From: Microbacterium aurugineum
GTDB taxonomy: Bacteria > Actinomycetota > Actinomycetes > Actinomycetales > Microbacteriaceae
Direction of reading: 5' to 3'
DNA length: 64,000 nucleotides
NCBI RefSeq assembly: GCF_023101205.1
Contig: NZ_CP078078.1
Location: forward strand, 806,001-870,000
Position 1 is the first letter of the stretch, and every line of letters begins with the position of its first letter. This document shows positions 22,730 to 33,072 of the stretch, in pieces. The notes beneath the pieces were generated by a model, which worked only from the letters and a program-made list of their open reading frames with translations, was not told the origin of the DNA and ran no database searches. The translations under genes were made by a program, and so were the position numbers.

Positions 22730-24997
22730 TCAGACGGCGACCCCGGGTTCCGCGGCGCGGGGAGCGTACAGTGACCGGGGCAGCAGCGTCGCCCGCACAC
22801 GCGTCGGCCCATCCACACTCCGGCGCAATGCCTGCAGCACCTCGCTGAGCGGTTCGGTGAGATCCGTCTGCAGCTCGGCCGATCGCGCGTAGTTCGTCTG
22901 CTCGACCGCATCCGTCAGCCGTCGCATCGTCTCCGCGTCCACATGACGGTCGCGCACCAGGCCGGCAGCACGGACCCGCGGGGTGTCGGCGTCGGAGACC
23001 GGCAGCTGCAGGTCGATCAGGGTGTCGCGGAGCTCGGCCCAGGCTGCCGCGGGATCGCCGCGCCTCGCCTGCGTGAATCGTCTGCGACGCTCGATGATGC
23101 GGATCAGTGCCGGTACCAGGAGCAGCGCCACGGCGCCGAAAGCGATGAGCACGACCGGCGTCGGATCGAGACGACGCTGCGCGGCGCCGTCGGCCGAGTC
23201 GCCCCCGGCGTCCGCACGGTCGATCTCCGGTCCCGAGGTCTCCTCGCTCTGCGGGGCCGTGGTCGGTGCGGGGGTGGCGGGTGATCCGGACTCGCCGCCC
23301 TGCGTCACTCCCGCACGGAACGCGGTGGGCACGCCCAAGGATGCGGTCGGCTCGAACGGCACCCAGCCGATACCGGGGAAGAGCACCTCCGGCCAGGAAT
23401 GCAGCTGATCGCTGGTCACGGAGAAGACCGATTCGCTGCCGCGCTTCTCGTCGGTGAGCGAGCCGGGAAGATAGCCGACGACGATGCGCACCTGCATCCC
23501 CAGGCTCTCCGCCATGAGCGCGAATGCCCCTGCGAAGTGCACGCAGTACCCCGATCGCACGTCGAGGAACTGCGCCACGGCTTCGGCGCCGGTGCCGTCG
23601 AAGCCTTCCTCCACCGGCGTCTCCAGCGAGTACGCGAACTGCGAGCGGAACCAGTTCTGCAGGGCGATCAGCCGGTCGTAGTCGGTGCTCGCGGCGGCCG
23701 TCACCTCGGCGGCACGCTCCGCGATGATCTCGGGCAGCTCCACCGGCTCGGCGTCGGGATCGACCACGGGCGATGCCGCATCGATCGCACGGATCTGCTC
23801 GAGCGTCGGAACGAGGCGGGAGGAGGTGACGGTGTAGTCGTTCCCCACCGCGTCGGCGCTGCGCGAGAAGAGGGTGCGGTTGAGCGGGGACACCCGCCAC
23901 GAGCCGCTGAGCCCCTGCACGTCGGTCGCCGGGTACGGGACCGGCAGCCACGAACTCGACATGCGGAGCACGCGGATGGACGTGTTCTCCTCCTCCGTCG
24001 CGATCTCCGGTCCCCACTCCGGAGTGCCGAACCCGTCGTCCTGCGACTGCAGATCGCCCCGGTCCGGCTGCCACACCCGGCCGTCGAATCGAGAGAGTGT
24101 CGTCAGCCGCAGATACGGGGCCACGTCGGTCTTCGCCGCGATGGTCAGCACTTCGACCGGATTGGGCTGACGCAGATCATCGCCCAGACGCAACGAGGCA
24201 TCGACCGTGACCCCGACGCCGGTGCCCGCCATGCTCGTCGCGACCGGTAGTGCGGGAGCGATCACCAGGGTCGTCACCAGAGCGGCGGCTCCGACACCGA
24301 CGGCGACCGAGAGCGAGGACCTGCGGGGGGATTCCGGATGCCGCCTCGCGGTGTACCGGAAGAGGAAGAGTGCGACGAGGGCGAACAGCACGAACCACAC
24401 GACGTTCGTGTCGCCGAGGGTGATGATCATCGGCACGGCGCCGACGATCCCTGTCAGCAGGGTCGCCAGCACCGCGGAGCGATGCGTCACCAGGTGATCG
24501 ACCAGGAGCGCGACGCCCGCGAAGCCGGAGGCCATGGCGGCGGTGAGAGCCGGCGAGGCATCCAACGGCGCGGAGCCGAACACGATCGCTTCGAGGGCCG
24601 CAGCGCCGAGGGTGCCGAACACGGCGACGGTCGTCGGTGTCGGGAACACGCCGAAGAGCGCGGTATCGCCGGCCACCAGCAGCGTGACCATCGCGACCGC
24701 GACGATGATCTGACCGAGGAACGTCCCGGCGTCCCGGAGCCAGGCTGTCCGTCGGCGCAGCAGTCGCCGCAGGAGCATGCCCCCACCCGCTACGGCGAGG
24801 ATCACGATGAGGACCGAAGACGACCACGCTCCAGGGGAGATCACCGAGGTGTACGGCCACATCGCCACGATCGTCGCCGTCGCGGCCAGCACACCGGGAC
24901 CGACGACACCGGTCGGCTCCTCCTCGTCGCGGTGCCACGTCGGCGCCGTGTGCGCGGGGGGCGCGGTCGCCTTCGGGCGCTGCTCAGCGCGGAACAT
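22730..24997 (-). CDS. Transglutaminase-like membrane protein (TgpA/DUF3488 with DUF4129)
   Basis: A 755-residue protein. After a hydrophilic N-terminus come about six to eight membrane segments. An extracellular transglutaminase-like domain follows, with the catalytic Cys in VRSGYCVHFAGAFALMAESLG and the His/Asp in DQLHSWPEVLFPG. One more membrane segment (VVLIAFGAVALLLVPALIR) and a C-terminal DUF4129-type cytoplasmic region end it. The start is ATG 24997, inside the end of the DUF58 gene (14-base overlap). With DUF58 and MoxR genes it forms a common bacterial cluster. The role is uncertain; cell-envelope protein processing is the usual suggestion. Confidence 0.85.
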   Translation of the reverse strand: MFRAEQRPKATAPPAHTAPTWHRDEEEPTGVVGPGVLAATATIVAMWPYTSVISPGAWSSSVLIVILAVAGGGMLLRRLLRRRTAWLRDAGTFLGQIIVAVAMVTLLVAGDTALFGVFPTPTTVAVFGTLGAAALEAIVFGSAPLDASPALTAAMASGFAGVALLVDHLVTHRSAVLATLLTGIVGAVPMIITLGDTNVVWFVLFALVALFLFRYTARRHPESPRRSSLSVAVGVGAAALVTTLVIAPALPVATSMAGTGVGVTVDASLRLGDDLRQPNPVEVLTIAAKTDVAPYLRLTTLSRFDGRVWQPDRGDLQSQDDGFGTPEWGPEIATEEENTSIRVLRMSSSWLPVPYPATDVQGLSGSWRVSPLNRTLFSRSADAVGNDYTVTSSRLVPTLEQIRAIDAASPVVDPDAEPVELPEIIAERAAEVTAAASTDYDRLIALQNWFRSQFAYSLETPVEEGFDGTGAEAVAQFLDVRSGYCVHFAGAFALMAESLGMQVRIVVGYLPGSLTDEKRGSESVFSVTSDQLHSWPEVLFPGIGWVPFEPTASLGVPTAFRAGVTQGGESGSPATPAPTTAPQSEETSGPEIDRADAGGDSADGAAQRRLDPTPVVLIAFGAVALLLVPALIRIIERRRRFTQARRGDPAAAWAELRDTLIDLQLPVSDADTPRVRAAGLVRDRHVDAETMRRLTDAVEQTNYARSAELQTDLTEPLSEVLQALRRSVDGPTRVRATLLPRSLYAPRAAEPGVAV

Positions 24998-26174
24998 CGC
25001 CGACTCCGATCCGCGCCGAGACGGCGTCCTCCCACGCGTCCGCGATGACGGGCCCGAGCGTCGCCACCGTCCAGCCGTGTGGAGTGGCCGCCTCCGCGGC
25101 GCCGGGGAGAAGCTCCGTGCTGAACAGCATCGGCGCGGCGGCTCCGGCCGGACGCAGCCGGGCGGCATCCTCCTCATCGAGCCGACCGGTGATGAAGACC
25201 AGAGGCCCGGGCGGGGTGCCGCCGATGAGTGCCGCCAGATCACGGCCCTCACCCCGGGGGGCGACCATCGCGAGCGCCACCAGCAGTCCGTCGCGATCGT
25301 CCTCGTGCCCGCGGAGCGCACCGAGCAGCGTGCCGGCGCTGTCGATCACGTCGACGCTGTACCCCTCGGAGGCGAGGTGCACGGCCGCGGAGGCGCAGAG
25401 CGACACGGCGGTTTCGAAGGCCGGGTCGGCATCGGCGCCGGGCGCATCCCAGCGGCCCGCACTGCGATCGAGGACGACGACCGCGTCGGGGCTGGATTCC
25501 TCCTCCTCCTGGCGCACCATGAGCTGTCCGCGGTGGGCGGTCGCACGCCAGTGGATGCGGCGCATCGAGTCTCCGGGGATGTACCCCCGCGGCGAGAGGT
25601 TGTCGCTGCCCTGCCCGAGGCGCGTCGATGAGGTGTGGGCGGTTCCGCCGGCGGCTCCGACGCGCACGGCCAGCGGGGCGAGGGCGAAGACCTCGGGGAC
25701 GACGGTGATGCTGCGGGTCTCGCCGAACGCTTGCTCGCGCTGTGCGAGGCCGAACGGATCGACGGTGCGCAGCATCAGCGGGCCGAGCGGCCAGACACCC
25801 CGTCGCACACCGGTGATCGGGTACGTCAGCTGACCGGACTCGGGGGGATACTCACCGCCGGAATCGCCGGCGACCGCCGCGGGGAGGATGTCGTGCCAGA
25901 GCCCGTGCGGCACCCGCAGTGCGCGGAGTGAGATCCGCACCGTCACGCGCGACGTCTCCGACACGGTGAGCAGATCGGTGGAGATCTGACGCGTGACCGT
26001 CCCCGAGCGGCGGGGCAGGCGGACGGCGAGGAGCGAGAAGAGCGTGAGGGCGGCCAGGAGCAGCCCGATGTAGAGCAGGATGCGGGTGCCGAAGACGTTG
26101 GCGGCGATCACGCAGCACAGGGCGGCGACGAGCGCGCCGGCTCCACGGCCGGTGAGAGGTCGGCGTCTTCGCAT
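24984..26174 (-). CDS. DUF58 domain-containing membrane protein
   Basis: A 396-residue protein with two N-terminal membrane segments (GAGALVAALCCVIAANVFG, LLYIGLLLAALTLFSLLAV) and a DUF58 domain. The signature RIHWRATAHRGQLMVRQEEEES (about residues 200-222) precedes a VWA-like fold (AVVVLDRS). ATG 26174 is used; it begins MRRRRPLTGRGAG directly before the first membrane helix. It lies 11 bases after moxR and overlaps the transglutaminase gene. DUF58 proteins work with MoxR ATPases, mechanism not established. Confidence 0.87.
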   Translation of the reverse strand: MRRRRPLTGRGAGALVAALCCVIAANVFGTRILLYIGLLLAALTLFSLLAVRLPRRSGTVTRQISTDLLTVSETSRVTVRISLRALRVPHGLWHDILPAAVAGDSGGEYPPESGQLTYPITGVRRGVWPLGPLMLRTVDPFGLAQREQAFGETRSITVVPEVFALAPLAVRVGAAGGTAHTSSTRLGQGSDNLSPRGYIPGDSMRRIHWRATAHRGQLMVRQEEEESSPDAVVVLDRSAGRWDAPGADADPAFETAVSLCASAAVHLASEGYSVDVIDSAGTLLGALRGHEDDRDGLLVALAMVAPRGEGRDLAALIGGTPPGPLVFITGRLDEEDAARLRPAGAAAPMLFSTELLPGAAEAATPHGWTVATLGPVIADAWEDAVSARIGVGDVPR

Positions 26175-26185
26175 GACCGACCCGA

Positions 26186-27175
<990 letters not shown>

Positions 27176-27341
27176 GCGTTCCCTCTCACATCGGCGCTGC
27201 GGTGCGCGTTACTCGATCGTAACCCGGCGGCGCGGTCCCCGCTCTGGAAGCTTCCCCTGAGAGGGCGGTCGGCGGCGTCCGTGACCCACCCGGTCCGTCG
27301 AGCGCGCTCGAGCGGTGTCGTCGCACCCCACGTGCTCGGGT

Positions 27342-27347
27342 TAGGAT
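27342..27347 (+). promoter_or_regulatory. -10 box of the SRP RNA gene
   Basis: TAGGAT lies 7 bases before the predicted 5' end of the RNA. I see no strong -35 box at the right distance. Confidence 0.5.
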
Positions 27348-27354
27348 GGTTGAC

Positions 27355-27446
27355 GGCTCTCCGCGTGACAGCATCCAGGCCAATTCCCCCAGGGCGGAAA
27401 CGCAGCAAGGGTAACCGGGCTCTGCTGGGTGCGCGGAGAGTCTTTT
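27355..27446 (+). ncRNA. ffs: Signal recognition particle RNA (4.5S type)
   Basis: The ends GGCTCTCCGCG and CGCGGAGAGTC pair into a closing helix. The apical part holds the conserved SRP domain IV pattern (CCAGG...GGGCGGAAACGCAGCAAGGGTAACC), where Ffh binds the GGAA loop region. A T-run (TCTTTTT) at the end completes an intrinsic terminator. This is the short bacterial form of about 90 bases. The remaining 27176-27341 contains nothing I recognise. Confidence 0.92.
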
Positions 27447-27498
27447 TCATGTGCGGGTGCCCTGTCGTGACGCCCACTCGAACGTCAGCGGCACCTGA

Positions 27499-27504
27499 GA
27501 CAAT
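27499..27504 (+). promoter_or_regulatory. -10 box of the rhomboid gene (leaderless start)
   Basis: GACAAT, with the conserved A and T, followed by 6 bases and then GTG 27511. Confidence 0.4.
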
Positions 27505-27510
27505 CGTCCG

Positions 27511-28119
27511 GTGACCGTCTCGCCGCCTCCGAAGGCGCAGCATCCGCTCGGCCGATTCGCCCTGCCGGTGCTCCTCCTCGTCGCGATGTGGATCGTGCAG
27601 TTCGCCGATGCGGTCCTTCCGGGGTCGTTCACCGGTTTCGGCCTGAGGTCCTGGGATGTCTCGGGTCTGGGCGGCATCGTGCTCGGTCCGCTCCTGCATG
27701 CGAACTGGCAGCACCTCATCGCGAACTCCGTACCCTTCCTGGTGCTCGGATGCCTGGTCGCCGTCGAAGGTGCCCGGAGGTTCTGGGCCGTCACAGCCAT
27801 CGTCGCGATCGTGGGCGGCATCGGGACCTGGGTCGTGAACGCTCCGGGGACGCTGACGGTCGGCGCCTCCGGGCTCGTGTTCGGCTACTTCGGATACGTC
27901 GTGATGCGGGTGTTCGCCCCCGGACGCGTCGCCCACCGCATCCTCTACGCCGTGATCGCGCTGGTCGTGATCGCGCTGTACGGCGGCTCGATGGTGGCCG
28001 GAGTGTTCGGCGCCGCAGAGGGCATCTCCTGGCAGGGGCACCTGTTCGGCGCGATCGGCGGGGGTGTGGCGGCGTTCGCCGGTCGCCCCCGCACGGCGCG
28101 CGGCAGCGTGGCGACATGA
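27511..28119 (+). CDS. Rhomboid-family intramembrane serine protease
   Basis: A 202-residue membrane protein with the rhomboid catalytic pair: Ser in VGASGLVFGYFG (about residue 119) and His in SWQGHLFGAIGG (about residue 179). The first conserved block HANWQHLIANSVPFLVLG is also present. It cleaves membrane segments of unknown targets. GTG 27511 lies 6 bases after GACAAT. Its stop overlaps the next gene (ATGA). Confidence 0.88.
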   Translation: MTVSPPPKAQHPLGRFALPVLLLVAMWIVQFADAVLPGSFTGFGLRSWDVSGLGGIVLGPLLHANWQHLIANSVPFLVLGCLVAVEGARRFWAVTAIVAIVGGIGTWVVNAPGTLTVGASGLVFGYFGYVVMRVFAPGRVAHRILYAVIALVVIALYGGSMVAGVFGAAEGISWQGHLFGAIGGGVAAFAGRPRTARGSVAT

Positions 28120-28814
28120 CCCCGGGGCGCACGGCCTCCCGGCCGAAAGGTCGAGCGGCGACGAAGAAGACCGCGAAGAGCCGCAAGAGCGCGACGCGGC
28201 GACGCAAGACCGGCGCGCGCAGACGTGCCGCGATCCGGGCGCGCCGGAGGAAGATCCTGCAACGGGTGCTGCTCTCCGCGGCGGCGGTCGTCGTCCTCGG
28301 GGGACTGCTCGCGCTGATCCCGCTGGGGCTCGCCCGCGATCCCGCCCCGTTCTGCCTCGACGAACCCCGGACGTTCCCGGAGGCGGGCATCCGCGGCTGG
28401 AGCGGGGAACAGCTCGACAATGCCGCGACGATCATCCGGACGGCGGGCGACCTCGGGTTCCGCCGCGACGGGCAGATCCTCGGGGTGATGACGGCGATGG
28501 GCGAGAGCAGCCTGCGCAACATCGACTACGGCGACTGGGAGACGAGCGGGTTCACCAACCCCGACGGATCGCGCACGACCAGCATCGGACTCTTCCAGCA
28601 GCAGGAGTGGTGGGGGAGCGTCGAGCAGCGCATGGATCCGCAGACCGCCGCGACGCTGTTCTACGACCGGCTGGGCCGCCTGCCCGGATGGCAGGAGCTG
28701 GAGCCCTCGCACGCGATCCACCGGGTGCAGATCAACACCGATCGCGACTACTACGCGCGCTTCCAGGAAGATGCCGCCGCCGTCGTCGACGCACTGTCCG
28801 GTCCGTGCGAGTGA
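28116..28814 (+). CDS. Secreted or membrane-anchored muramidase-like protein
   Basis: A 232-residue protein. The first ~45 residues are extremely basic (KKTAKSRKSATRRRK...), followed by one membrane segment (VLLSAAAVVVLGGLLALIPL). The extracellular part reads ILGVMTAMGESSLRNIDYGDW and TSIGLFQQQ.WWGSVEQRMDPQTAATLFYDRL. The ES...GLFQ pattern is that of lysozyme-like transglycosylases, with a candidate catalytic Glu in MGESSL. The exact enzyme class is uncertain. It is coupled to the rhomboid gene. Confidence 0.7.
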   Translation: MTPGRTASRPKGRAATKKTAKSRKSATRRRKTGARRRAAIRARRRKILQRVLLSAAAVVVLGGLLALIPLGLARDPAPFCLDEPRTFPEAGIRGWSGEQLDNAATIIRTAGDLGFRRDGQILGVMTAMGESSLRNIDYGDWETSGFTNPDGSRTTSIGLFQQQEWWGSVEQRMDPQTAATLFYDRLGRLPGWQELEPSHAIHRVQINTDRDYYARFQEDAAAVVDALSGPCE

Positions 28815-28866
28815 GACCCTGCGTTTCTCCCGGTGGTTTCCCCGGCGGCTTCCCGAACGCCGCGCC

Positions 28867-28872
28867 TAAGCT
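28867..28872 (+). promoter_or_regulatory. -10 box of pta (leaderless start)
   Basis: TAAGCT followed by 6 bases and then GTG 28879. Confidence 0.5.
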
Positions 28873-28878
28873 GGGCTC

Positions 28879-30996
28879 GTGGCGCGGAGCATCTACATCA
28901 CCTCGGCCGAAGGTCATACCGGCAAGTCGACGATCGCCCTCGGGGCGCTCGACGCCCTGATGCGCGTCTCGCCGCGGGTGGGGGTGTTCCGCCCGATCGC
29001 GCGGTCCACGACCGAGCGCGACGAGATCCTCGAACTGCTGCTCGCCCACGACGGCGTACACCTCGATTACGAGGACTGCATCGGCGTGACGTACGACGAT
29101 GTGCGCTCCGACCCGGAGAGCGCGCTGTCGACGATCGTCGCGCGGTTCAAGTCCGTCGAGGCGCAGTGCGATTCCGTCGTCGTCATCGGCAGCGACTACA
29201 CGGATGTCGCGAGCCCCGCCGAGCTCGGGTTCAACGCGCGGATCGCCGCCAACCTCGGTGTCCCCGTGCTGCTCGTGCTCAGCGGTCGCGATCAGCAGCG
29301 CCAGGCCGAACAGCTCGGCACCACGACCGCCCGTGAGGCCGCGGCGATCGGACAGATCGCCGCACTCGCGCTGTCCGAGCTCTCGGAGGAGCGTGCGGAG
29401 TTGTTCGCCGTCGCGGTGAACCGTGCCGACCCCGATGCGCTGGACGCCGTCATCGACGCGGTCCACGCCGTGCTCCCCGAGGACCGCACGCCGGTGTGGG
29501 CGATCCCCGAGGACCGTGCGCTCGTGGCCCCGTCGATCCGTGACATCCTCGCCGCCGTCGACGGCACGCTGTTCACGGGCGACGAGGACCGGTTGACCAG
29601 GGAGGCGCTGACGATCGTCGTCGCCGGCATGTCGATGGTCAACGTGCTGCCCCGGCTCACCGAGGAGGCGGTCGTGGTGATCCCGGCCGACCGCACCGAG
29701 GTGCTGCTGGCCGCCCTGCTCGCCGATGCGTCCGGCACCTTCCCCCGCATCGCCGGCATCATCCTGAACGGCCCGTTCCCTCTTCCCGAGCAGATCGTGC
29801 GCCTGCTCGACGGCTTCGCGTCGTCGGTGCCGATCATCACGACCGATCTGGGCACCTACGACACCGCCGTGCGTGTGATGAGCACCCGCGGGCGCCTCTC
29901 TGTGGATTCGCGCAGCCGCTACGACCGCGCGCTCGGCCTTTTCCAGGCGCACGTCGACATCGTGGAGCTGACCGAGCAGCTCGGGCTCGCTGAGGCACAC
30001 GTGGTGACCCCGCTGATGTTCCAGTACGGCCTCATCGAGCGTGCACGCGCACATCGGCGTCGCATCGTCCTCCCCGAGGGCGACGACGACCGCATCCTGC
30101 GGGCCGCGGCGACGCTTCTCGCGAGGGAGGTCGCGGATCTGACGATCCTCGGCGACGAGGCGGCCGTCCGTGCCCGCGCCGTCGAGCTGGGCATCGACAT
30201 CGCGGCGGCCCAGGTGCTGAGCCCCACCGACCCTGAACTGGTCGAGAGGTTCGCCGCCGAGTACGCGCGGCTGCGGGCGCACAAGGGCATCACCCTCGCC
30301 CAAGCGGCGGACACGGTGACCGACGTGTCGTACTTCGGCACGATGATGGTGCATCTCGGTCTGGCCGACGGCATGGTTTCCGGCGCGGCGCACACCACGG
30401 CGCACACGATCCGTCCGTCGTTCGAGATCATCAAGACCAAGCCGGGCGTGAACGTGGTCTCCAGCGTGTTCCTCATGGCGCTCGCCGATCGTGTGCTCGT
30501 CTACGGAGACTGCGCGGTGATCCCCGATCCGACGAGCGCGCAGCTCGCCGACATCGCGATCTCCTCCGCCGAGACCGCCCGCCAGTTCGGCATCGATCCG
30601 CGCGTGGCCATGCTGTCGTACTCGACCGGGGAGTCCGGCTCCGGGGCCGACGTCGACAAGGTGCGCGCCGCGACCGCGCTCGTCCGCGAGCGTGCCCCCG
30701 AGCTCCCGGTCGAAGGGCCGATCCAGTACGACGCGGCGGCGGATGCGGCGGTGGCCAAGGCCAAGCTCCCGGACTCGGCGGTCGCCGGCCGGGCGACCGT
30801 GTTCGTGTTCCCCGACCTCAACACCGGTAACAACACGTACAAGGCCGTGCAGCGCTCAGCAGGAGCCGTCGCCATCGGACCGGTGCTCCAGGGGCTCAAC
30901 AAGCCCATCAACGACCTGTCCCGCGGCGCGCTCGTCGATGACATCGTCAACACGGTCGCGATCACGGCGATCCAGGCGCAGGGAGATGAGGCATGA
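28879..30996 (+). CDS. pta: Phosphate acetyltransferase
   Basis: A 705-residue long-form Pta that interconverts acetyl-CoA and acetyl phosphate. The N-terminal BioD-like P-loop part (IYITSAEGHTGKSTIALGALDALM) is followed by a DRTGG-type region. The C-terminal catalytic PTA_PTB domain runs from about residue 380 (MFQYGLIERARAHRRRIVLPEGDDDRILRAA), with VSGAAHTTAHTIRPSFEIIKT and FPDLNTGNNTYKAVQR. ackA overlaps by ATGA, giving the classic acetate operon. Confidence 0.95.
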   Translation: MARSIYITSAEGHTGKSTIALGALDALMRVSPRVGVFRPIARSTTERDEILELLLAHDGVHLDYEDCIGVTYDDVRSDPESALSTIVARFKSVEAQCDSVVVIGSDYTDVASPAELGFNARIAANLGVPVLLVLSGRDQQRQAEQLGTTTAREAAAIGQIAALALSELSEERAELFAVAVNRADPDALDAVIDAVHAVLPEDRTPVWAIPEDRALVAPSIRDILAAVDGTLFTGDEDRLTREALTIVVAGMSMVNVLPRLTEEAVVVIPADRTEVLLAALLADASGTFPRIAGIILNGPFPLPEQIVRLLDGFASSVPIITTDLGTYDTAVRVMSTRGRLSVDSRSRYDRALGLFQAHVDIVELTEQLGLAEAHVVTPLMFQYGLIERARAHRRRIVLPEGDDDRILRAAATLLAREVADLTILGDEAAVRARAVELGIDIAAAQVLSPTDPELVERFAAEYARLRAHKGITLAQAADTVTDVSYFGTMMVHLGLADGMVSGAAHTTAHTIRPSFEIIKTKPGVNVVSSVFLMALADRVLVYGDCAVIPDPTSAQLADIAISSAETARQFGIDPRVAMLSYSTGESGSGADVDKVRAATALVRERAPELPVEGPIQYDAAADAAVAKAKLPDSAVAGRATVFVFPDLNTGNNTYKAVQRSAGAVAIGPVLQGLNKPINDLSRGALVDDIVNTVAITAIQAQGDEA

Positions 30997-32213
30997 GCGC
31001 GATCCTGGTGATCAACAGCGGGTCGTCGTCGCTGAAGTACAGCCTGATCGACATCGAACAGGAGGACCTGCTCGCGAGCGGACTGATCGAGCGCATCGGG
31101 CAGGAGTCCAGTCCCGTGGCGCACACCGTCCGCCCCGCCGTGGACGCCGCCGCCGTGCCGACGATGCTCGACGCGACGTACCGCAGCGAGCAGCCGATCG
31201 CCGACCACGCCGCCGCCTTCGAGGTGATGCGGGAGCAGTTCGCCGCGCACGGGCCCTCGCTCGACGAGCGTCGCCCTGTCGCGGTCGGACACCGCGTGGT
31301 CCACGGCGGTGCGCGCTTCTACGCCCCGACCCTGATCGACGCCGACGTGGAGCGTCAGATCGACGAGCTCGCGGTGCTCGCCCCCCTGCACAACCCCGCG
31401 AACCTCGCCGGGATCCAGGCCGCACGCGCCGTGTTCGATCAGGTTCCGCACGTGGCCGTGTTCGACACCGCGTTCCATCAGACGCTTCCGCCCGCCGCGT
31501 ACACCTATGCGATCGACGCAGCGCTCGCCGCCGAGCATCGGGTGCGGCGATACGGCTTCCACGGCACGAGCCATCAGTACGTGAGCGAGGCGGCGGCGGC
31601 ATTCCTCGGGCGCGACCTCGCCGAGCTCCGGCAGCTCGTCTTCCACCTCGGCAACGGCGCCTCCGTGACCGCGATCGAGGGCGGGCGCTCGGTGGAGACG
31701 TCGATGGGGCTCACCCCGCTCGAGGGCCTGGTGATGGGCACGCGGTCGGGAGACATCGATCCGGCGGCCCTCGTCCACCTCTCCCGCCGTGCCGGGTACT
31801 CGATCGACGACCTCGACTCGCTGCTCAACACCCGCAGCGGTCTCGCCGGACTCGCCGGCCGCAGCGACATGCGCGACATCCTCGCCGGTGTGGATGCCGG
31901 AGACGAGTCCGCCGTGCTCGCCTTCGACGTATACGTGCACCGCCTGCGGGCTTACGCCGGGGCGTACATCGCACAGCTCGGCGGAGTGGACGTCATCTCG
32001 TTCACGGCCGGTGTGGGCGAGAACGCCGCGCCAGTGCGGGCCGCTGCGCTGGCGACGCTCGGTTTCGCGGGCGTCGAGATCGATCCGGCGAGGAACGACG
32101 CTCGTGAGCGCGGCATCCGTCGGATCTCCACGGACGCCTCCGCGGTGCCGGTGCTCGTCGTGCCGACCGATGAGGAACTGCAGATCGCCAGGCAGACGGC
32201 CGAGCTCCTCTGA
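30993..32213 (+). CDS. ackA: Acetate kinase
   Basis: A 406-residue ASKHA-fold kinase that makes acetate and ATP from acetyl phosphate or the reverse. Motifs include VINSGSSSLKYSLID at the start, VGHRVVHGG, the catalytic FDTAFHQTLP, RYGFHGTSHQYV, HLGNGASVTAI and SFTAGVGENA near the end. It is translationally coupled to pta. Together with acs elsewhere in the window it allows acetate to be both excreted and re-used. Confidence 0.96.
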   Translation: MSAILVINSGSSSLKYSLIDIEQEDLLASGLIERIGQESSPVAHTVRPAVDAAAVPTMLDATYRSEQPIADHAAAFEVMREQFAAHGPSLDERRPVAVGHRVVHGGARFYAPTLIDADVERQIDELAVLAPLHNPANLAGIQAARAVFDQVPHVAVFDTAFHQTLPPAAYTYAIDAALAAEHRVRRYGFHGTSHQYVSEAAAAFLGRDLAELRQLVFHLGNGASVTAIEGGRSVETSMGLTPLEGLVMGTRSGDIDPAALVHLSRRAGYSIDDLDSLLNTRSGLAGLAGRSDMRDILAGVDAGDESAVLAFDVYVHRLRAYAGAYIAQLGGVDVISFTAGVGENAAPVRAAALATLGFAGVEIDPARNDARERGIRRISTDASAVPVLVVPTDEELQIARQTAELL

Positions 32214-32251
32214 TCCGCTCGCGGGGGTTACCCCGTGACGCGATGCCGCAT

Positions 32252-32257
32252 TACGCT
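32252..32257 (+). promoter_or_regulatory. -10 box of the beta-phosphoglucomutase/GH65 operon
   Basis: TACGCT, with TTACCC 18 bases upstream as a weak -35. A leader of about 50 bases with TGGAGG follows before GTG 32314. Confidence 0.4.
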
Positions 32258-32313
32258 TGAGCGGTGGCACGGAGAGGTGCCGGCCCCCTGATCGCCCTTC
32301 TCCTGGAGGCTCT

Positions 32314-33072
32314 GTGCCAGACGCACTGCCCGACCTGTTCCACGCCGACGGCGTGCTCTTCGACCTCGACGGCGTCCTCACCCCGACCGCCGAGGTCCAC
32401 ATGCGCGCCTGGCAGGCCGTGTTCGACGATGTGTTCGCCCGGTGGAGCATCACCCCGCCGTACACGGATGCCGATTACTACGACTACGTCGACGGCAAGA
32501 AGCGCTACGACGGCGTCGCGAGTCTGCTGCGCAGCCGTAACATCGAAGTCCCCTGGGGACACGTCGATGACGACCCGTCCGCCGAGACGATCTGCGGCAT
32601 CGGCAACCGCAAGAACGCCGCCTTCGCAGCGTCTCTGCGCGCGCAGGGCATCGTTGCGTACCCGGGGTCGCTCGCGCTCGTCGAGAGCCTGCGTGCCGCC
32701 GGGATCCCGCTCGGCGTCGTGTCGAGCTCGAAGAACGCCGAGGAGGTGCTGGCCGCCGCCGGCATCCGCTCCCTCTTCCGGGTCGTGGTCGACGGCGTCG
32801 TGGCGGAGCGCGATGGTCTCGCGTCCAAGCCGGCCGCCGACATGTTCGCCGCCGGCGCCGCGGCCCTCGGGGTCGACCCGAGCCGCTCCGTCGCCGTCGA
32901 GGATGCCACCTCCGGTGCCGCCTCCGCCTCCGCAGCCGGCTACCGCACCGTGATCGGCGTCGATCGCGGGGCCGGTGCCGACGCCCTGCGAGCCGCCGGC
33001 GCCACGATCGTCGTCGACGACCTCGCCGTCTTCGTCCCCGCCACCCGTACCGACATCCCGGAGACCGCATGA
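32314..33072 (+). CDS. Beta-phosphoglucomutase-type HAD hydrolase
   Basis: A 252-residue HAD-superfamily protein with the catalytic DGVLFDLDGVLTPTAEVH (nucleophile Asp and general acid Asp), VVSSSKNAEEVL and VEDATSGAASASAAG. The Asp-x-Asp-G-V-L-T-pattern and its coupling to a GH65 gene (ATGA overlap) point to conversion of beta-glucose 1-phosphate into glucose 6-phosphate. Proteins with this exact neighbour are often annotated as pgmB-like. GTG 32314 after TGGAGG is chosen over upstream in-frame starts, which lie before the -10 box or lack an SD. Confidence 0.88.
   Translation: MPDALPDLFHADGVLFDLDGVLTPTAEVHMRAWQAVFDDVFARWSITPPYTDADYYDYVDGKKRYDGVASLLRSRNIEVPWGHVDDDPSAETICGIGNRKNAAFAASLRAQGIVAYPGSLALVESLRAAGIPLGVVSSSKNAEEVLAAAGIRSLFRVVVDGVVAERDGLASKPAADMFAAGAAALGVDPSRSVAVEDATSGAASASAAGYRTVIGVDRGAGADALRAAGATIVVDDLAVFVPATRTDIPETA

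Noticed and set aside
23242..23300. Pro/Ala/Gly-rich stretch in the transglutaminase gene as a frameshift scar
   Set aside because: The reading frame is intact through it and it lies between the extracellular domain and the last membrane helix, a usual linker.
22943..25048. Plus-strand frames opposite the transglutaminase gene
   Set aside because: They are antisense to a protein with clear membrane segments and catalytic motifs and look like composition shadows.
32264..32953. GTG at 32264, 6 bases after the -10 box, as the true leaderless start
   Set aside because: Its frame is +1 to the HAD protein and gives Ser/Thr/Arg-rich nonsense sequence over a well-conserved enzyme. The SD-led GTG 32314 is the real start, though a short leader peptide cannot be excluded.
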